From positions 1,612,001 to 1,676,000 of the forward strand of contig NZ_CP085345.1 in NCBI RefSeq assembly GCF_020618415.1: a stretch of DNA of 64,000 nt, in the 5' to 3' direction. A program made the translations under genes and the position numbers. The notes beneath the pieces were generated by a model. That model ran no database searches. It was not told where the DNA came from and worked only from the letters and a program-made list of their open reading frames with translations. Origin of the DNA: Cupriavidus sp. MP-37 (GTDB lineage Bacteria; Pseudomonadota; Gammaproteobacteria; Burkholderiales; Burkholderiaceae). Of this stretch, positions 35,764 to 43,110 are shown piece after piece (positions within the stretch are counted from its first letter, which is position 1; every line of letters begins with the position of its first letter).

Positions 35764-36486
35764 TCAGGCGTGGGCCAGCGCTGGCAACAGGCGGTCGTAC
35801 TCGCGCTTGACCAGCTTGTAGCATTCGCAGGAATGCTTCTCGAGCCCGCAATGATCGAGGATGGTGATATGGCCGCGGCTGTGGTGGATCAGCCCCAGGT
35901 TTTCCAGCTTGCCGGCCGCTTCGGTAACGCCTTCGCGGCGCACGCCCAGCATGTTGGCGATGACCTGCTGGGTGATGACCAGCTCGTCGGAGTTCATGCG
36001 GTCGCGTGCCAGCAGCAGCCAGCGGCACAGCTGCTTGTTCAGCGAATGGTGGCGGTTGCATGCCGCGGTCTGCGCGATCTGCGTCAGCACCGCCTGCACA
36101 TACAGCAGCGTGACGCGCTGCAGGGTCGGCAGGTAGGACAGTTCGGCGCGCAGCGCGCGCGCGGGAATGCGGTAGGCAAAGCCCGGGCTGCGCACTTCGA
36201 CGCGGCTGGGCATGGTATCGCCGCCCGTCACCACCGGAATGCCGACCAGGCCTTCATTGCCGACCGCGGCAAACTCGACCGTGGCGCCGTCCTCGAGCAG
36301 CGACAGCAGCGACACCACCGAGGTGGTCGGGAAATACACATGCACGATGCGCTGGCTGGTGTCAGTCAGCAGTTCGCCGGCACGCAGCCGGACCAGTTCA
36401 AAGTGGCGCGACAGCGTTTCCCATTCCTGCCGCGGCAAGGCATTGAGCAGATGATTGACATGCAGGTCCGACCGTTGCGTGATCAT
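35764..36486 (-). CDS. Crp/Fnr-family transcriptional regulator
   Basis: 240 residues. N-terminal cyclic-nucleotide-binding-like beta roll (RLRAGELLTDTSQRIVHVYF, EDGATVEFAAVGNEGLVGIP) and a C-terminal Crp winged helix: DELVITQQVIANMLGVRREG followed by VTEAAGKLENLGLIHHSRGH. The last ~25 residues hold Cys/His (LDHCGLEKHSCECYKLV). The missing canonical cAMP-binding arginine/serine motif suggests a different signal. ggggag lies ~8 nt before ATG 36486. It lies just downstream of the five-gene carrier-protein operon on the same strand, separated by a long hairpin, and may regulate it. Confidence 0.88.
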   Translation of the reverse strand: MITQRSDLHVNHLLNALPRQEWETLSRHFELVRLRAGELLTDTSQRIVHVYFPTTSVVSLLSLLEDGATVEFAAVGNEGLVGIPVVTGGDTMPSRVEVRSPGFAYRIPARALRAELSYLPTLQRVTLLYVQAVLTQIAQTAACNRHHSLNKQLCRWLLLARDRMNSDELVITQQVIANMLGVRREGVTEAAGKLENLGLIHHSRGHITILDHCGLEKHSCECYKLVKREYDRLLPALAHA

Positions 36487-36940
36487 GCTGATTCTCCCCG
36501 TTGACCCGGGACCGGCACTGGGCCGCCGCTCGCGCACTGGCTGCGTGGTGCAAAGCCCGGCTGTACCGCTCCACCCGTGACTGATGCTTACCGACTTGTT
36601 GACACCGCGTATGACTGACTGATGACGGCTGCCATCCGCTTTCCGTCCCGACGCGCAAGCCCTGCGGTGCGCTGTGTGCCTGCCTCGTCGTTTGACTGTA
36701 TTAAGTGCTATGGCGCACTGAAGCGACAGTAGGCAGACGGTTGGTACTCGTTCATCCTTTGGTTGGTTGGTAGCAGGCCGCCGGGTACCCGCATTCGCCG
36801 CCAAGGCTGGCGGCGAATGCAAGTACCCGGCGGCGGCATGCACGGGACTTGCCGGCAGCGACACGCTGCCAGGCAAGGCATGACAAGGGAGGAACCGGCC
36901 GGCGGGGGGCGGCTGGTGGGGCCTGTGCGCCCTATGCGTC
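36487..36940. other. Intergenic region with long hairpin upstream of the Crp-type regulator
   Basis: About 450 bp between the GH2 stop and the Crp-type start. The part 36640-36770 is AT-richer (cgtttgactgtattaagtgc; ttcatcctttggttggttgg) and likely promoter-bearing for the regulator. The hairpin is listed separately. No gene seen. Confidence 0.5.
36777..36834. terminator. 26-bp-arm hairpin downstream of the GH2 operon
   Basis: Arms 36777-36802 and 36809-36834 pair over 26 bp with only two mismatched positions and a 6-nt loop. It lies ~105 bp beyond the stop of the GH2 gene that closes the carrier-protein operon. No T-run follows on either strand, so it could be an RNA-stabilising or transcription-attenuating hairpin, or a large operator for the downstream Crp-type gene. 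Confidence 0.6.
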
Positions 36941-39559
36941 CTATGCGCCCGGCGCGGCGTAGCTGGCCGGCCGGTCGGCGTTGACGGCGTAGATCTCGCC
37001 CGAAGGGATGGCGCCGGCCGCCACGCCCGGGCCGCTCTCATGCATCAGGCGGATACGCCGCGTTTCACCGGGCCCCAGGTGGAACCAGTCCTGCTCCGGC
37101 AGGAAGGCGTGGTCCTCGATATGCACCCAGCGCGCAAAGCGGCGCGTGCCGAGGTGCAGCCACCACTGGCCCTGCACGCATTCGACGCGGCCATGCAGTT
37201 CGGGCGGCGCCAGCGCGGCGGCGCTGCGGTCGGGCAGGTAGACCGCCTGGCTCAGCGGCGTGCCGGCGCCGTCGTCATCGGCATGCAGCGTGGCCAGCAC
37301 CACGTCGTGGGCCGGCGGCCCGAAGCGGTAGGCGTAGGTGAAATCGAAGAACTGGTCGAGCATCGCCGCCGCGGCGATCCGGCAGGATTCGCGCGGCCGC
37401 AGCGCCAGCACCTGCCGCGCCTGCGCCGCCACCGCCTCGCCGTCGCGCAGGCAGCGCAGCGTCAGCAGCACCGTGCGCGGCTGCGCGGTTTCATTGATGA
37501 CATGCACATGCAGGCCGTTCAGGCCCTCGTCGGTCAGCAGCACCTGCAGCGGCTGCCACACCGCGCGCAAGGCATGCCAGGGCGACTTGGGGCGCCCGCG
37601 CGCGTCGACGATGCCCCAGCCGGCGCCGGGCAGCAGGTCCTGCAACTGCCACACCAGCCCGCCGGCGCAGCTGGAACCCACGCGGCGCCATTCGCTGAAC
37701 ACCTCGGTCATGACTTCCGCCACCACCGCGCGCGACAACTCCAGGTAGCGCGCCGGGCGCTCATAGCGCAGACACGGCGGATCGACCTGGTACAGCGCGC
37801 GCAGGTAGAAGTCGCGAATATCCTCGAAGTCCCACGCCGCGCCGGCATCGCGCGGCACCCGCGCCTTCCAGCGCGGGTCGTGCAGCGGCTGGCTCAGGCC
37901 GTGTTCGCGCAGCGTGCGCGCGCCTGGCACGTTGGCAAAGGCCAGGCACTCGGAAGCAAAGCGCACGTTGGCCAGCCGCGCATCCGCCAGCGGGCGCTGG
38001 TAGGCGCCCACGCCGTAGTAATGGGTGACGCCGGTGTCGGGCTGGAACGGCCACGCGCCTTCGCTGGGCGAGTTGCGCACATAGACCACGTCGGCACGGT
38101 GCCGGGCCACCAGGCCGGGGATCAGCTCGTCGAACAGCGGCTGGCGCCAGTCGCCGCGCGGCGTGCCCAGCATGGCGGCCTGCTGCTCGGCTTCGCTGCC
38201 GCCGCACAGCACCGCGATGGCCGGGTGCGCGCGCGTCGACTGCAGCCACTGGCCGACTTCGAGCGCGGCATCGTCCATCAGCCCGCGCGACGCTTGCGGA
38301 TCCGCGCCGTAGTCGAAATTGGCGAACATGAAGTCCTGCCACACCAGCAGCCCCAGCGCATCGCAGCAACGGTAGAAGGCCTCGCCGGGATAGCAGGTGA
38401 CGCCGCTGACCCGCACCATGTTCATGCCCGCGTCGCGCGCCAGCCGCAGCCAGCCGGCGACGGCCTCGTCGCTGTCGGCCAGTCCGGGCAAATCATGGCT
38501 GGACACGCAGGCGCCGCGGCAGAAGATGCGCTCGCCGTTGACGCGCAGCGCAAAGGCGCCGGGCTCGCCGTCGCGGTCTTCCTCGACCGTGCGGAAGCCC
38601 ACTTGCGCGCAATGCAGCGCCTGCGTGCCGAGACGGGCCTCGACGCGATACAGCGCAGGCTCGCCATGCGTATGCGGCCACCAGCGGCGCGCATGCGGCA
38701 CGCGCAGCGTGCCGGCCAGCACATGCGCCGACGTACGCGTCAGGCTGCCCCAGATTTCACTGTCGCCATGCGCAGCCAGCCAGCGCGCCTGGGCCGGCGC
38801 CGGCCCCGGGAAGTGCAGCGTCAGCGCAATGATGCCGTCGGCGCCGTCGGTGCCGTCCAACCGCGCGCTGGCCTCGGCGCGCACGCCGTGCAGCGGATCG
38901 GCGCTGGCCGGATCGAGCAGCTCGATGCTGCGCCACGGCCCCACCGCATGGACCGGCGGACACCAGCCCGGCATATGGCCCAGCAGCGTGGTGCGGACCG
39001 CGCGCAGCGTCGGCGGCACGATCATGCGCGGCTTCCAGCGGACCTGGCCGCGCTGCTTGCGCAGCCACGGATGCAACGCGCGGAAGCACAGGTGCAGCGT
39101 GTTGTCGCCAGCCAGCTGCACCGCCACCTGGTGGGCGGCGAACATATGGCGCGTGGTCAGCACCAGCACCCCGTTGAGCCATACCTCGGCCAGCGTCGCC
39201 AGGCCATTGCAGCGCAGCGTGCGCGCGCCGCTGCCGGCAAAGCGCACGCAATACCAGTAGTCATGCCGGTGCAGCGGCGGCGGCGCGCTGTCGTCCCAGC
39301 GGCCCGCCGCGCGCAGGGCCGCGGCCACGGTGCCGGGCACCGGCGCGGGCAGCCACGGCGCATCGGGGGCGAGGTCTGCCGGCGCCTGCGCCGCGCCCGC
39401 GAGCGTTTCCAGCCAGCGCCATTCGCCGGCGAGATCGCATGGGCCCACGGCGACGCCGGGGGCAAGCGTCGTGCCGGTCGCCGCCGTTGCAACGGATGTG
39501 GCGTGGGTCATTGCCGCGGACTGGCCTTGCGCCAGGGCCGCCGCGTCGCGTGCGCTCAT
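36941..39559 (-). CDS. GH2 beta-mannosidase-like glycoside hydrolase
   Basis: 872 residues. Standard GH2 layout: N-terminal galactose-binding-like domain (APVPGTVAAALRAAGRWDDS; CNGLATLAEVWLNGVLVLTT), Ig-like domain, then a TIM barrel. The probable acid/base is Glu456 in LCGGSEAEQ and the nucleophile Glu537 in RFASECLAF, matching the GGNE and FxSE signatures of beta-mannosidases (GGSE here). No signal peptide, so it acts in the cytoplasm. Its ATG overlaps the stop of the DUF1839 gene by 4 bp, which puts it in the same translationally coupled operon as an amino acid:carrier ligase. A glycosyl hydrolase in such an operon suggests the acceptor is a mannoside. Hydrolase versus transferase activity is unresolved. 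Confidence 0.85.
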   Translation of the reverse strand: MSARDAAALAQGQSAAMTHATSVATAATGTTLAPGVAVGPCDLAGEWRWLETLAGAAQAPADLAPDAPWLPAPVPGTVAAALRAAGRWDDSAPPPLHRHDYWYCVRFAGSGARTLRCNGLATLAEVWLNGVLVLTTRHMFAAHQVAVQLAGDNTLHLCFRALHPWLRKQRGQVRWKPRMIVPPTLRAVRTTLLGHMPGWCPPVHAVGPWRSIELLDPASADPLHGVRAEASARLDGTDGADGIIALTLHFPGPAPAQARWLAAHGDSEIWGSLTRTSAHVLAGTLRVPHARRWWPHTHGEPALYRVEARLGTQALHCAQVGFRTVEEDRDGEPGAFALRVNGERIFCRGACVSSHDLPGLADSDEAVAGWLRLARDAGMNMVRVSGVTCYPGEAFYRCCDALGLLVWQDFMFANFDYGADPQASRGLMDDAALEVGQWLQSTRAHPAIAVLCGGSEAEQQAAMLGTPRGDWRQPLFDELIPGLVARHRADVVYVRNSPSEGAWPFQPDTGVTHYYGVGAYQRPLADARLANVRFASECLAFANVPGARTLREHGLSQPLHDPRWKARVPRDAGAAWDFEDIRDFYLRALYQVDPPCLRYERPARYLELSRAVVAEVMTEVFSEWRRVGSSCAGGLVWQLQDLLPGAGWGIVDARGRPKSPWHALRAVWQPLQVLLTDEGLNGLHVHVINETAQPRTVLLTLRCLRDGEAVAAQARQVLALRPRESCRIAAAAMLDQFFDFTYAYRFGPPAHDVVLATLHADDDGAGTPLSQAVYLPDRSAAALAPPELHGRVECVQGQWWLHLGTRRFARWVHIEDHAFLPEQDWFHLGPGETRRIRLMHESGPGVAAGAIPSGEIYAVNADRPASYAAPGA

Positions 39560-40536
39560 GCCACGCTCGCGCCGAAGTGCGAGGCCAGGGCCGGCACCGT
39601 GCCCTGGTAGGCCTGCTCGAGCTGGTCCAGGCAGTCCTGGCAGGGATCGGACTTGCGGCTGATCACCGCGCGCATCAGCCGGAACTGCATCACCATGGCT
39701 TCGGACGCCATGGTGTAGCAGGCCTCGCCGATGCAATCGGGCAGCGAGTGCCCGTGCAGCACCAGCCAGCGCAGGTAACGCCCGAGCAGTTCGAAATTGA
39801 CGCCCAGCTGGCGCAGCACGCTGGCCGCATAAACCTGGAAGTTGGGCTCGCCGCGCGCCATCAGGTGTTCGAGATGGCCTGGGAACGCCATGCGGAACAC
39901 GCTGATCGGGTTGTGCTGCGGACGGCGCGACAGGTGATGGCGCAGCAGTTCCAGCGAAGTCCGCATCAGCGCGGCATCGGTCAGCGCGGCAAAGCGCCGC
40001 CGCGCCACCGACGCATGCGGAAACGCCGCGAGCTCGCCGTAGCCCACCGTCGCCGGGCGGAAGATGGCGGCATAGTCCTCGCCGCTGGCGGTGTGGTAGC
40101 CGTCGCCGTGGAAGTAGCCGACGGCGGCGGCCTCGGGCACCAATACGTCAATGCCGATGCACGAGCGCATATGCTGGCGGCGATAGGTGCCGGCCGGCTG
40201 CGGCAGCTGGTAGCTGTCGACTTCCAGCAGCACCACGTTGCCGCGCGCGGTCTGGGTGGCCACATGCGCCTCGAGCCGGTCGTACATCGACAGCTCGTGC
40301 GTGACGATGCCGTACAGGCGTTCGAGGTCGTTGGCGGGGAAGGCCGAGAGCGTGAACTGGTCGCCCTCGAAGTCCTGTGCCACGGTGAACGGCAACGCGG
40401 CAATCGGCTCGAGGTCCCAGCCCTGCAGCAACTCGACCCACAGGTCGATCTGCTGGTTCGCATGGGACCAGACCGGATTGCCGCCATGCCAGGTGGAGCG
40501 GCCTGCGCGAACCCTGGCCCTGCCGTCGCCGTACAT
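39556..40536 (-). CDS. DUF1839-family protein, copy 2
   Basis: 326 residues; paralogue of the protein at 34596-35687. Shared core: QQIDLWVELLQGWDLEPIAA, FTVAQDFEGDQFTLSAFPAN, LYGIVTHELSMYDRLEAHVA, VVLLEVDSYQLPQPAGTYRR, EALRQLGVNFELL-type ending and a C-terminal CQDCLDQLEQAY. Its ATG abuts the stop codon of the ligase gene with no gap, and it overlaps the GH2 start, so ligase, DUF1839 and GH2 are one translation unit. It begins about 30 residues later than copy 1 relative to the shared core, so an upstream non-ATG start is possible. Function unknown; DUF1839 genes typically accompany amino acid:[carrier protein] ligases. Confidence 0.8.
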   Translation of the reverse strand: MYGDGRARVRAGRSTWHGGNPVWSHANQQIDLWVELLQGWDLEPIAALPFTVAQDFEGDQFTLSAFPANDLERLYGIVTHELSMYDRLEAHVATQTARGNVVLLEVDSYQLPQPAGTYRRQHMRSCIGIDVLVPEAAAVGYFHGDGYHTASGEDYAAIFRPATVGYGELAAFPHASVARRRFAALTDAALMRTSLELLRHHLSRRPQHNPISVFRMAFPGHLEHLMARGEPNFQVYAASVLRQLGVNFELLGRYLRWLVLHGHSLPDCIGEACYTMASEAMVMQFRLMRAVISRKSDPCQDCLDQLEQAYQGTVPALASHFGASVA

Positions 40537-41538
40537 TTACCCCCCCCACAGCGTGTCGCGGACGGTTTGGGGCCAGCGTGCGGGATCCAGCCCGTGGTGG
40601 CGCAGCAGCGCCAGCGCCATGCGCTCGACGCCGATGCCAACGCAGCCCGTGTGCGCAATAGCGCCGTCCGCGCTGCGCAGGTTCCACATATGGCCGAAGT
40701 GGTCCATGTGGTAGTTGAAGCTCATGCACGCCGAGGGCGGCGCGCCGTCGTTGATCGGTATCAGCAGCTCGAACTTGAGCCTGAGCTCGCGCTGGCTTTC
40801 GGCGACGAGCTTGCCGCCGCGCCCGAAGAACGGGTCGTTGGCAACGTCGATCTCCACCGGCAACTGCAGCGCCGTGCCCAGTTCGGGCACGCGTTCGAGC
40901 CACTGCTCGCGGAACGCGGCGATGCGCTGCGGGGTTCCCAGGCAGACGTACTCGCGCTGGCGGAACAGCTGCATGCGGGTCGGCTCCCGCGAGGACTCGT
41001 GGCGGAAGCAGTACGACATCACGTCGACCACCTTGCCGTCTTCGGGCAGCGGCCCGCGCCGCGCGATCACCGGGTAGACCGGATAGCACGCGGCCGGGGT
41101 CAGCACCACGCCGGTCGGCTGCTGCTGGTCGGTCCAGTCGTCCTTGTCCTCCAGGCGCGCGAGCAGGCGGCGGTGGCCCTTGTCGTCGCCGCAGAAGCTG
41201 TGGACGGTGCCAGCCAGCTGCGGAAAGCTCTTCATGTAGCCGCTGGTTTCGAAGTCCGCCTGGCCCATGGCCGGCGGGAAGTGCAGCGTCTCCGCGCCGA
41301 GGCCGTGCCCCAGGCGCGTCATGACGTGGTTCATGCCTTCGCAGATCGATTCGAAGGTGGTGTTGCGACCATAGAGGCCGGGCACGCCGGTCGGGATCAT
41401 CAGGCCCTCGGCCACCAGCTGCTCGAGGAACGTGGGGCCGGAGGCGCCCGGCGCCGGCTTGCTGCGCCGCGCGGCGGCGCCGGACTCGGCCGCGGCGCCG
41501 CCCTGGGCAGCGCCGTCGGTCAGGGTATGGACGTCCAT
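40537..41538 (-). CDS. Amino acid:[carrier protein] ligase (class II aaRS-like)
   Basis: 333 residues. A truncated, atypical seryl-tRNA-synthetase-like class II core without any tRNA-binding N-terminal coiled coil. Motif 2: SYCFRHESSREPTRMQLFRQ then REYV (Arg179). Motif 3: TGCVGIGVERMALALLRHHG (Arg306). Zinc-ligand triad is Cys151, Glu196, Cys299; the spacing (45 and 103) equals that of the Bradyrhizobium aa:CP ligase triad Cys131/Glu176/Cys279 as I recall it. Known homologues load glycine or alanine onto the phosphopantetheine of a small carrier protein with ATP. The cognate carrier protein is encoded two genes upstream. The amino acid here is not predictable with certainty. Confidence 0.85.
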   Translation of the reverse strand: MDVHTLTDGAAQGGAAAESGAAARRSKPAPGASGPTFLEQLVAEGLMIPTGVPGLYGRNTTFESICEGMNHVMTRLGHGLGAETLHFPPAMGQADFETSGYMKSFPQLAGTVHSFCGDDKGHRRLLARLEDKDDWTDQQQPTGVVLTPAACYPVYPVIARRGPLPEDGKVVDVMSYCFRHESSREPTRMQLFRQREYVCLGTPQRIAAFREQWLERVPELGTALQLPVEIDVANDPFFGRGGKLVAESQRELRLKFELLIPINDGAPPSACMSFNYHMDHFGHMWNLRSADGAIAHTGCVGIGVERMALALLRHHGLDPARWPQTVRDTLWGG

Positions 41539-41548
41539 GCGATCCCCC

Positions 41549-42754
41549 TCAGGAACGGTCGGCCAGCAACAGATTGGCCGTGTTGGTCAGGATGCGATCG
41601 TTGTTGATCATCAGCGGCGCCGACCACAGATCGCGCAAGTGGCGGCCCAGGCTGAACGGCGTGCCGTGCTTGTAGCCCGCCATGCCGCACACCAGCATGG
41701 CCTGCTGCACCGCCTCCAGCGCCAGCGTGGACACCGCGGTCTTGAGCCCGTTCATGCCCGCGGCCAGCGCGAATGCGCTCGACACCGACGGCTCGGCATG
41801 GCGCCGGCGCTGCTGTTCCAGCGCCAGTTCCAGGCGCCCTTCGATCAGCTGCAGCAGGCTCACCGCTTCTGCCACGCGCGCCGCCGACGGCGGCAGCGCG
41901 CCGGGCCGCACGCGTGCCTGCCCCTGGAAGAAGGTCTTGGCGCGCGCCACCGCATCGCTGCAGATGCCGAGCCACAGCGCACTCCACAGGATGTGCGACA
42001 CCGGCGTCATGGTGGCGTCGGCAATCTCGCCGAACGGCACCGGCAGCACCTGCGCCAGTGTCCCGCTGGCCTCGAGCCGGAAGCCGTTGCTGCAGGTGCC
42101 GCGCATGCCCAGCGTGTCCCACGCGTTCAGGCTTTGCAGCGTGTAGTCCGGTTTCAGTGCGCACACCAGTACCTGGTCCGACGGCGCGGCATCGGCATGG
42201 CGGCGCGCCGTGATCAGGATGCCGTCGGCATGCGCGCCGTACGAAATCGTCGGCGCCATCTTGAGCAGGTGGAAGCGCTCGCCGTCGAGGTTGAGCGCGC
42301 AGCCACTGCTGCGCAGCGCGCCGCCGATGGCTTCCTCGGAGGTGGCCGAAGCCAGCAGCAACTGCTCGGCGGCAATCCGCGCCAGCAAGTCCTGGTGCCA
42401 GGCGCTGCCGCTGCCGTGTTCGAGCACGCAGGCCACCTGGATCTGGTGCATGGCGTAGATCATGCCGGTCGACGCGCACGCCGCGCCAAGCACGCGGCAG
42501 ATTGCCGCCACCGTGGCCAGCGAGGCGCCGGCACCGCCGTGCGCGGCCGGCACCATGGCGCCGATCAGGCCATGCTCGCGCAGGCTGTCGCAGGCTTCCT
42601 GCGGGAAGCGCGCGTCGCGGTCGACGGCGTCGGCATGCGCCTGTGCCACCGCGGCAGCGGCCTGGGCGGCGGCGAGCAGCGCCTCGCTGCTCGCCTGCAC
42701 GGCATCCGGGCCCGCGCTGGAATGCGCCAGTGCCACCCTGGCCATGGGGATCAT
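41549..42754 (-). CDS. Acyl-CoA dehydrogenase-family flavoprotein
   Basis: 401 residues of the acyl-CoA dehydrogenase fold: DAVDRDARFPQEACDSLREH (N-terminal helical), LIGAMVPAAHGGAGASLATV, GMIYAMHQIQVACVLEHG, middle beta domain MAPTISYGAHADGILITARR, and LNAWDTLGMRGTCSNGFRLE (the WDxxGMRGTxS flavin-site segment). C-terminal FSLGRHLRDLWSAPLMINND matches the family Arg-Asp end. Start overlaps the carrier-protein stop (ATGA) and its stop is 10 bp before the ligase start. Relatives act on CoA esters or on aminoacyl/acyl groups bound to carrier proteins; the setting argues for the carrier-bound aminoacyl thioester. The catalytic Glu was not located with certainty. Confidence 0.82.
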   Translation of the reverse strand: MIPMARVALAHSSAGPDAVQASSEALLAAAQAAAAVAQAHADAVDRDARFPQEACDSLREHGLIGAMVPAAHGGAGASLATVAAICRVLGAACASTGMIYAMHQIQVACVLEHGSGSAWHQDLLARIAAEQLLLASATSEEAIGGALRSSGCALNLDGERFHLLKMAPTISYGAHADGILITARRHADAAPSDQVLVCALKPDYTLQSLNAWDTLGMRGTCSNGFRLEASGTLAQVLPVPFGEIADATMTPVSHILWSALWLGICSDAVARAKTFFQGQARVRPGALPPSAARVAEAVSLLQLIEGRLELALEQQRRRHAEPSVSSAFALAAGMNGLKTAVSTLALEAVQQAMLVCGMAGYKHGTPFSLGRHLRDLWSAPLMINNDRILTNTANLLLADRS

Positions 42755-43002
42755 GCCGCCTCCTGCTGCTGCCGGATCTGCTCGACCGCGGCGGCCAGGG
42801 AATCGACGCTGCGGAACAGCTGGCGCGTCAGCATCTGGTCCGGGATCTCGATGTCGAAAGCGTTCTCGAGCGCGAGCATCACGTGCACGGTGGCCAGCGA
42901 CGACAGGCCGGCGGCATACAGGTCATCGCTGTCTGCCAGATTGGCGAGCGGCACATCGAGCCGGGCAACTTCGCCCAGGATGCTGCGGATGGTTGCTTTC
43001 AT
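42751..43002 (-). CDS. Small acyl/peptidyl-carrier-like protein
   Basis: 83 residues, acidic, four-helix carrier fold. DDLYAAGLSSLATVHVMLAL is the phosphopantetheine site; Ser35 (the Ser of SSL) is the expected attachment residue. cggaggcgttcc precedes the ATG at 43002, a strong ribosome-binding site. It heads the minus-strand operon carrier protein, ACAD, ligase, DUF1839, GH2, all linked by overlaps or gaps of 10 bp or less. It should be the substrate of the amino acid ligase. Needs a phosphopantetheinyl transferase encoded elsewhere. Confidence 0.9.
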   Translation of the reverse strand: MKATIRSILGEVARLDVPLANLADSDDLYAAGLSSLATVHVMLALENAFDIEIPDQMLTRQLFRSVDSLAAAVEQIRQQQEAA

Positions 43003-43110
43003 GGAACGCCTCCGGTTTTATGGGTGCGGCCTATTGCACGCTTAACAGGCTGCGGCTTCGGTACGTTTGCGCACCAATCCGTGCGCCCCCCGGGCACCAC
43101 CGCAGCTGCC

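Noticed and set aside
36941..39610. Long plus-strand frame opposite the GH2 gene
   Set aside because: It is a shadow of the minus-strand gene in high-GC DNA: composition is Arg/Gln/His-rich without domains, while the minus frame has full GH2 motifs.
40537..41538. Seryl-tRNA synthetase
   Set aside because: Only 333 aa, lacks the N-terminal tRNA-binding coiled coil, has the zinc triad of aa:CP ligases and sits next to a carrier protein gene.
42751..43002. Housekeeping acyl carrier protein (acpP) for fatty acid synthesis
   Set aside because: No fab genes nearby and the Ser region (GLSSLATV) is not the highly conserved DSLDTVE of AcpP; operon context is the aa:CP ligase.
28296..43002. Exosortase/PEP-CTERM type EPS locus
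   Set aside because: No exosortase (XrtA) or PEP-CTERM protein found; only the carrier protein and hydrolase features are reminiscent of it.
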